Assembly (NCBI RefSeq): GCF_030704535.1
Contig: NC_081811.1
Coordinates: 1,995,501 to 2,059,500 of the forward strand
DNA: 64,000 nucleotides
Direction of reading: 5' to 3'
Origin: Vitis vinifera
Lineage: Eukaryota; Streptophyta; Magnoliopsida; Vitales; Vitaceae
Each line of letters starts with the position of its first letter. Position 1 is the stretch's first letter. The translations under genes and the position numbers were made by a program. The notes below the pieces were generated by a model. The model ran no database searches, was not told the DNA's origin, and was given only the letters and a program-made list of their open reading frames with translations. Positions 37,201 through 46,000 of this stretch are shown here, piece by piece.

Positions 37201-40200
37201 TATTTGAGGTGGCCTGTGATGCTTCCCATGTGGGAATTGGAGCAGTCCTTAGCCAAGAGGGACATCCTGTGGCTTTCTTTAGTGAGAAGCTCAATGGGGC
37301 AAAGAAACAATACTCCACATATGATCTTGAATTCTATGCAGTGGTGCAAGCAATTAGGCATTGGCAACATTATCTTAGTTACAAGGAATTTGTTTTGTAT
37401 TCAGATCATGAAGCCTTGCGATATCTTAATTCTCAAAAGAAGCTTAACTCTCGGCATGCAAAATGGAGTAGTTTTCTTCAACTGTTTACTTTTAATTTAA
37501 AGCATTGTGCAGGAATTGAAAATAAAGTAGCTGATGCCCTTAGTAGGAAGGCCCTTCTCTTAGTAAACATGTCAACCACTACAATTGGATTTGAAGAATT
37601 AAAGCATTGCTATGACAATGATGCTGATTTTGGAGATGTTTATTCCTCTCTTTTGAGTGGTTCAAAAGCAACATGTATTGATTTCCAGATTTTAGAAGGG
37701 TACTTGTTTTATAAAAATCGTTTATGCTTACCAAGGACTTCTCTATGTGATCATGTCATATGGGAACTTCATGGAGGCGGAATGGGCGGACATTTTGGAC
37801 GAGATAAGACCATTGCTTTGGTGGAAGATCGCTTCTTTTGGCCTAGTTTAAAGAAGGATGTTTGGAAGGTTATCAAACAATGTCGAGCATGTCAAGTAGG
37901 AAAAGGTTCAAAGCAAAATACGGGGTTATATACGCCATTACCAGTTCCTTCCAAACCTTGGGAAGACTTGAGCATGGATTTTGTACTTGGATTACCAAGG
38001 ACACAACGGGGTTTTGATTCTATATTTGTTGTGGTTGATAGATTTTCCAAAATGGCACATTTTATCCCATGTAAGAAGGCTTCGGATGCTTCTTATGTTG
38101 CTGCCTTATTCTTTAAAGAAGTAGTTCGATTGCATGGATTACCACAATCCATTGTCTCTGATCGCGATGTCAAGTTTATGAGTTATTTTTGGAAAACCTT
38201 GTGGGCCAAGCTAGGTACTCAATTAAAATTTTCAAGTTCTTTCCATCCTCAAACTGATGGACAAACAGAAGTTGTCAATCGCAGTCTTGGTAATCTGTTG
38301 AGATGCATTGTGAGAGATCAGTTGAGAAAGTGGGATAATGTCTTACCACAAGCCGAATTTGCTTTCAATAGCTCCACTAATCGTACTACTGGGTACTCAC
38401 CTTTTGAAGTGGCATATGGGCTAAAACCTAAGCAACCTGTTGATCTTATACCATTACCTACTTCTGTCCGCACCAGCCAAGATGGTGATGCATTTGCACG
38501 TCATATACGAGATATACATGAAAAGGTACGAGAAAAAATCAAAATCAGCAATGAGAACTATAAAGAGGCAGCAGATGCACATCGAAGATATATTCAGTTT
38601 CAAGAAGGTGATCTAGTGATGGTTCGTTTACGACCAGAAAGATTTCATCCGAGCACATATCAAAAGCTTCAAGCTAAGAAAGCGGGTCCATTTCGGGTAC
38701 TAAAGCGGTTGGGTGAGAATGCTTATTTGTTAGAGCTCCCTTCAAACTTGCATTTTAGTCCAATATTTAATGTGGAAGATTTACATATCTACCATGGTCA
38801 TCACAACGATGTAAGTGAAGAGTTGGATCTTCAATTACCACCTACTCTTAGCCCACATCCTGAGATCGAGTATGTTCTTGATGATCAACTTGTGTCTACT
38901 CGACAAGGTGGATACCAAAAAATTTTGGTGAAATGGCGAGGCAAACCACATTCTGAGAATACATGGATTACGACAACGGATTTTCAGAAGATTAACCCCG
39001 ATCTCTATGAATTGTATCAAGCATCTAACTCGTCGGAGCCGTGTTCTTTCAAGCCGGGGAGAATTGATGGGGGAGAGCCTTTTAAAGTTTATTCAAGGAA
39101 GAAAGGGAAGACCTAAGTAAACTTTAAGTAGGATTAATATAATTAGAATTTGAGTCATGATAGGTTATTAGAGTCCTAGTAGAATAGGTTATTAGAGTCC
39201 TAGTAGACTTTGGATTTCTTAGAGAAGCCTATAAATAGGCTAATCAATGTAAATCAAAGGGATGAATTTTGATGAATAATATTATACTTTCTTTCATTGC
39301 AAGGTTGCAACCCTCAATGGTGAGACTCCATTGATTTTCTTCTAGGTGAGACTCCTAGAAGGCCTTAGTGAGACTCTAAGGTTTTCCATCTTTTTTTCAT
39401 TGTTTCTTTTTTCTCTTTAGTTCTTATTTTATAATTTTCTCTACCACAAAGTTTATTCCTTGTTCCTCTCCTTACACCCTAAAAATAAAACCCTAGCCCA
39501 CCTACCCTTGAGTGTAGGCAACCATCCTAGGGTTGTCCTACATCATTCCCATTCATCTTCTCTTATCCATTCTTCTTTAACTTTCAGATTATCAAATCTC
39601 TTCAAACACCTAGTATTTAACTTCCAATTTAGTAACCCTTAGCCTAAACTCCACAATCATGTCAAATCATCATACTCTTTAAACCAAAAACCAAGCCAAA
39701 CCATAGTTAACAAAAAATTAGTCGTTGATTTAAGCGATCCTGCATCAAAACTATTCAAATCAACCACCTTCCAAACCTAAACTACAATATATAGATCATT
39801 TTCATTTTTCTTTAAAACAAAAACCAAGCCAAACCATAGTTAAAAAAAAAAAAATAGTTGTTGATTTTAAGGGATTCTGCATCAAAACTATTCAAATCAA
39901 CCACCTGCCAAACCCATAATCTACAATATATAGATCGTTTTCATTTTTCCCCTCTTGTTTTACATGTGAGTTGAATATCTAGATCATCTATAATTATGGT
40001 GAAAATTAGACACCGCTACTTTGGCCCTACAGTGATTTTTCTGGATCATTTTGCATATCTAGATCATTACTATAGTTTTCCAATTAGTCCAAAAAATTCA
40101 GCATAATCTGAAATTAGATCATGTCAACATTCACTCCTGTACGTATCCTTGAAGGATTCCTAAAATGATGAATGGTCACCACCTGATTGAGAGCCACAAA

Positions 40201-43038
40201 TAATACAAACTAAAATTATATAAAATGTAGAACTGATACAAACATGAAATGGCAAATGGATACAAAGTTAGCATGGAGCCCATCCCACTTTCAAAAGCAT
40301 TTCCACCTCAGACCGGGCTTGATTTTTGGTGCAAGCTTTAAGTTGCAAGTCAATGAATTTGGGCCCTTAAGAGGCCTCACTCAAGTGGTAAGGGGTTGGG
40401 TGGGAGTACCAGGTTCGAGTCCCAATGGGGATCAAAAAAAATAATCATAATAATAGATTAATGACTGCATTGAACTTTGAGATCATATTTAGTTCATCAG
40501 TTAAGTGGCTTGGATAGTCTCATGGATCACAAGGAGTTCTTTCTTTTTTTTTTCCGGATAGGTAAAGTAAGAATATATTAAAAGCGCTCAGAAAAGGCAT
40601 ATCAAAACACATACGGAGCATATAAATAGCGCCAAAAGGCAATCAAGAAAGAAAAGAGAACAGCGAGGAATAGCTTCCAAACAAAATCAACACCCTAATA
40701 ACCTAGAAAACCAAACTACCCCTAGCTGATCCATCTTGCCACCACTGCTCCCAAAACCCAATAATAAAAAAACAAAAAAAAACAACCCATTCCTATGTTC
40801 TCACCATTAGGACTAACACTTGAAGCACCTTTGATGATTCCTAATTGGTGGACCAAGCTATTTACAGTCCTTTATGTATATGTTTTTGGATTGGGTAGGG
40901 GCGCATGTGGGTTTTAGTTTGTTGTCTTTATTTGATTTCATTGATTGGTTGAGTTGCAAGTAAGGTGAGGGTGTTGTTTTTTGTGTATCCCTCCTCTTTT
41001 TTTGGCATAGGTGCCTTGTATACATTGTATATACCTTTGAGCACCCTTCCTTAGGTGCTCTTAATACAATTGATTTTACCTATCAAAAAAAATTCCTAAG
41101 CGGCCCACTTCCAGCTCCCAAAGACCCAATGGAAAGCCCCACTTTCAACTAAGGCTCATTCTACCAGCCAAGACCAACTCCCAAGGGCTTATTCAAAGGT
41201 CCACTGCATCAATGAATGACCTGACTGTAGAATCAAAAGGGGAAGAAAGGGCAGAATGCCTTCCCCAATAAAAAGAAGCAAGAGATGAAGACCCACCTTC
41301 AAAACCTTCTGCTTCTGCCAAGGGAGTGTCATCAAATTAAAGAAACCGTCCCCCTTGTACCCTGAGACATTGCTTGCAAAAAGGGGTTAATGAAAGATCT
41401 CCTTGCTGGTGACTTTCTCTCCTCTTGAAGAAGAGTCCTGAAAGCCTTACTGGGCATTCTTCAACTTGCCCAAAACCCCTTTGCTGAGATTGAATTTAGC
41501 TGCTATGGGTTGGCCCAATAAAGACTCGCATGAGGAGTTTGATATCTTATGGTGTTTGGTTCTGTTGGAAGTTAAGAGTCAAATATCATTTGAATTCCTT
41601 TAGTTTTAGATAAGTTATTTGAATTAATCTTTGTTGTTTAAATTTTATGCTTATTAGATTAGGAGTCTTATCTAAGTTTGAAAATAAAGACAGCTATCTA
41701 TGCGGTAGTTATCCTATTTTTTTTTAGTTTAAATTCTGGTTTCCTAGATTTTGAGGATTCTATGGAAGAGTCCCAGTATAAATTAGGGTTGTATGTTATT
41801 CTTTGGAGTAATGAAGATTTAATTATGGTGCATACTAGTTTTTCTTCCTTCCCAGTAACAGGTTCACCATCAAAATAAGGTATAGATTTGATATTTTTTG
41901 GGTGGTTGAGAGCACAAAATTATGGTATTCGATTTGGGGATTATACTTGAACTGATATAATAATGACAAAGGGAACGACTAAATGAACATGAGATTCACC
42001 AAATACAACCATATAAAGCTAGTTGAGTTCTTTCTTGCAGCTGATCCTAAAACCATGATAGAGCAGTTCAAAGAGAAGGGATTGATCTAATTAGTACAAA
42101 GGTAATTAAACAATTAATTAATTGTAATAAATAAATTAAGTAATAAAATAAATTAATCACTTTGAAATCAAGTGTTGAATAAAAAAGGATAAACATTTAT
42201 ATTAAATATAAGCATCTCTAATTTAAATCATTCAAAACTTTTTATTAGGTGGTAGGATTTGAAACTCAAGCCTTTAAATCATCCACAATATCCTCTTTTT
42301 TTTCCTGATAGGTAATATTTATTATGGTCCCTATTGGGAATTGAATCTAGAATACCTTACCTCCCTGCCCCAACACAATCTAGAACCCATTACCTCCCTG
42401 CCCCAACATGTCACCACTTGAGGCAAGCCTCAATGGCTAAATCATCCATAATATCTTCACTGTTAATATGTTGCTTGCAGGATTTGAAACCCAAACCTTA
42501 TGTCAGTTAACAGGGTTTCATTACAAACCTCCATGTTCAAATTTGACATTGATTTCCATAAACTATGAATAAGATATATAAATATCCATGTGTATAGTGT
42601 ACCCATCCTCTTATCCACCTTAAGAGTGAACCAAATGAAGAGCTAGGATTCCCATATCTTATTGTGTGTCCTCATCATATGAAATCAAACACAGCCCAAG
42701 ACTTCATCATCTTGTAAAGTTGGTTAAGACATTTTAAGGAGAAGGGTAGAATCAGGAGACAAAATCTGGATGAACCAAAAGCGGTGCCCCCCCCTCCTTC
42801 TCTTTCCAAGACCACCACCACCCCAACACATACACAAACAATAAATAAATAGAGAAATAGGACTGCCAGCATACCTTGAAGCTGGGGTTGAAACCAAAAC
42901 ATTTATCATTGGAGGAGTTAGTGGAGATCCTTTCATCAATGATGACCAACCAGGCATTGGGCCTGGAACACTACGAGGTAGTTGGTTGCTGCGTCCATTC
43001 ACATAGCCTGGCCACAAATATGCTGAAGTATCCAGCAG

Positions 43039-43073
<35 letters not shown>

Positions 43074-46000
43074 GCATGTTTCCAGCTGCAAGGAGAGACA
43101 AAAGATTAGTAGCCTTGCAAATGTACCATAGAGACTTGAAATAACTATCCAGGCTCAAGAAAAAAAATAGAACAGAACTTTAGCCAGATAACCATATTCA
43201 GAAGGAATACTAGTATGAACTTGCAGATAAGGAAACGTAAAACAGCCATCAAACCAAGGAAGTCTAAAAAGAAATGTCTGGAAAAAAGTAAAGGGAAGAC
43301 AACCCTCAAAAAAGAGAGCAATCAGCAGTTTGGCCCAACCAAAACACAGCAAAGCCAACCTGATCAAATAATCACAAACTCAGATGCATGATACAATTTG
43401 TCTACAAAACATAGATATATAAAAAGAATTCCAGGAAATATATATATATATAAAAGAATTCAAATTTACTTTTTTCACAATGAACTCTAGGTAAACACAG
43501 TCAAAGGTATGCACTTTTAAGTTACCAATTTAACCTAAAGCCTAAATTGTTAGGTAATGATCCGACAAGGTATATCGAGTTTGACTTAGGCTACAGTCTT
43601 AACATCCACCTCACATGCAACCTCCCATTGCTTGCACATGGATTTAATAAATGGGCGTATAAGCAAGGGGTGAAGATTAAATTCATAAGTCATAACCCCT
43701 AGAAACTGAAGCTTTAATACCATGTTAAACTACTAGTTTAATCTAAGTTTAAACAGTCAGGTAATGGGTTAGTTATGCAGATCAAGCCAACTCGAGAAAA
43801 GCTTTAACATAAACTAAATAGAAGTTATCCACCACAACTATCCTATTCTTCCCAAAACTGAAAACCATCAAAGGACCAAAACTATATTACTAAAAGAGGG
43901 AAAAAAAAGTTACTCACAACAGTTCATTGGCAAGTCATTCATGCTCATGCAATCCAAGTATCCACTCCCAGACGTGACGCCTGAAACAAACATCATTGCT
44001 TTGGCAACAGCCTGATTGGCTACCAAACTAAGAGATTGAGGTACAGTCAACAAGCCCTCATAATCGCCCAATAGCTGCAAGCTGGAAATCAAGTCTTTGC
44101 GATGCTTTACTGAAATTTGTTTCTCTTTCCTTAGATTGGTGGGACTGCGACCAGCTTCATCAATCAGTGTGCTCTCCTCTTCCTCAATGATATTGACAAT
44201 TGCCAATGGTGTGATAGACAATAACATGCATAAGCAGGTATCAAGCCGTGGTACAGGACCCTCACTGGGATCCCTTTCCTAAAAAGAAAGAGGGGGAAAG
44301 GAAAAAATCATCAGTGTAAATTTCTTGAAATGACAGCATATGAAGCTCAACATTAAGAATAATGATTCCCATGCACAAACTGTATACGATCCTCTGATTC
44401 AACAGAGAGCTCAATCAGGGATCACCTGAAGGTAACCTAGACTATATCTAGCTGGTAATTGTATGCCCTTCAAGATTAAGATTACTCTACTCATCCAATT
44501 CACACAGCTCTATATTAAGTACTATCATCTGACACATCCCAATCTTCATCAGTGAAGCATTCTCCAATGGTCCAGACCAAGGTCTTTGTTCCAATTCCTC
44601 ACTTATTCCAGTCTACATCAAAACCAAAACAGGATCCAAATAATCCATCCAGATTCAAGCATAACAATAGCTCAAACCAAACGAACCCTGTTGAAATTTT
44701 AAGCCCTGACCCACAGATGACTGGGGATAAAATGACCTCAGACACAACCAGTCAGCATCATGTACCATATCTTCTCAAGAATATCTCCCCAAAACAGAGA
44801 AAGACAAACACTTTGTCTGAAGAAATATATCTTATGAATCACATTGGCAGAAATTCCTACCCTTTGAACAAGCCGTAGAGCTGCAATCCATACACCTAGA
44901 AATGTATTGTGCCAGGATGTCCCATTAACTGCCTGAAGAGCCTTTACTAAACCTGCAACACTAACTCTGATTCAATGATATTGTTTGGAAGAACAAAAGT
45001 TTCACCTATCTCCAACAAAGCTACGACTTAGGCATTGGAAAAGAAAAGAGTTGTACCAGTAAGAGTTTCAACAGCACTTGTAGCCACCACTTGTGAATCA
45101 TCCATAGTGTCCTCCAAAAACATATCAATCGGAAGCCAAAGGGCAGACCAACTAACCCCATGACATTGACCAGCAGAAGATATTAGAGATCCTGAAGCCA
45201 CAACTGCATGAAACTGTTTCTGCAAACTTGTTTTGCATTCCCGAGTCAAGACTATACGTGCATCAGATGTCAACTGCAAAAGGGCATCTGGAGATATATG
45301 CTTTGAATTCCTCAATGCTGTTGAGTTTGCTGCAAGCACTCGTAATCGCTGGATGAAACTACCCCAATGTGAGAACCTACAAAAAGGAAACACAGTAATG
45401 TACCAACTACCTTAATTCAATAAACCGATCCAAGCTCTAATTGGACGCAGTCCATCTAAATAATTCTACAGCTATCCCAAAGTCTGTTAGTTAATAAGAC
45501 ACTCCAAGATTTGCTTCTTTTCCACTTGCAAGCATCACAACTCTCACTAAAGCACACATGAAGCATAAAAGAAATGGGGTAAAAGAATATGACTTTTGAA
45601 TTTCTTACATGTTTCGGCGTGCCAAGTAAAGGATCTTGGAAGTTACTTTATTCTGAAAAAAATCTCCAATTATCTCAATAGCCATTACAGTATTTACTTT
45701 GCACAGTCCCTCTTGGCGATCAGTTCTCTTCTCATTAAAACTATCCTGACCATCAATATCCATATCTTGGGATCTGGTTGGCCATTTAGATTTCTTTTCT
45801 GGGGCAAGTTCCAACAGCCCTTCATCATCTAATGATGCATCAAGCAACTGCCACACTATTGAAAAAATGAATTCAACTACAAGAGCCCCAGGTTCACATA
45901 CTTGAAGGCCAAATATCTGAGAAAGATGAAGAACATCATCTATGGATTTCATGATCCTGCAATGCATATTAAAGGGATGTTAATAGCTACAGCTAAATTA

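Larger units (their letters stand above)
33870..39545 (+). mobile_element. Full-length Ty3/gypsy chromovirus, antisense inside MED33 intron 7
   Basis: A 5676-bp element has two 481-bp LTRs (33870-34350 and 39065-39545), both TG...CA, with target duplication TTCCC. A primer-binding site TTGGTATCAGAACC follows the 5' LTR (from about 34354), and a purine tract GGGGAGAA (about 39056-39063) precedes the 3' LTR. Gag and Pol frames are both open. Domain order is Gag-zinc knuckle, PR, RT, RNase H, INT, chromodomain, which defines a chromovirus; size and short LTRs suggest a Reina- or Galadriel-type lineage. By eye the LTRs differ at 8 of 481 sites, all transitions, which points to a fairly recent insertion. 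Confidence 0.95.

Noticed and set aside
39480-39500. CCCTAAA/ACCCTAG motifs resembling telomere repeats
   Set aside because: They are single motifs inside the LTR (also at 34280), not tandem telomeric arrays.
40371-40442. Possible tRNA gene
   Set aside because: Only the A and B box regions fit; no acceptor stem, anticodon arm or terminator-ended tRNA fold, and an A tail follows. Read as a SINE.
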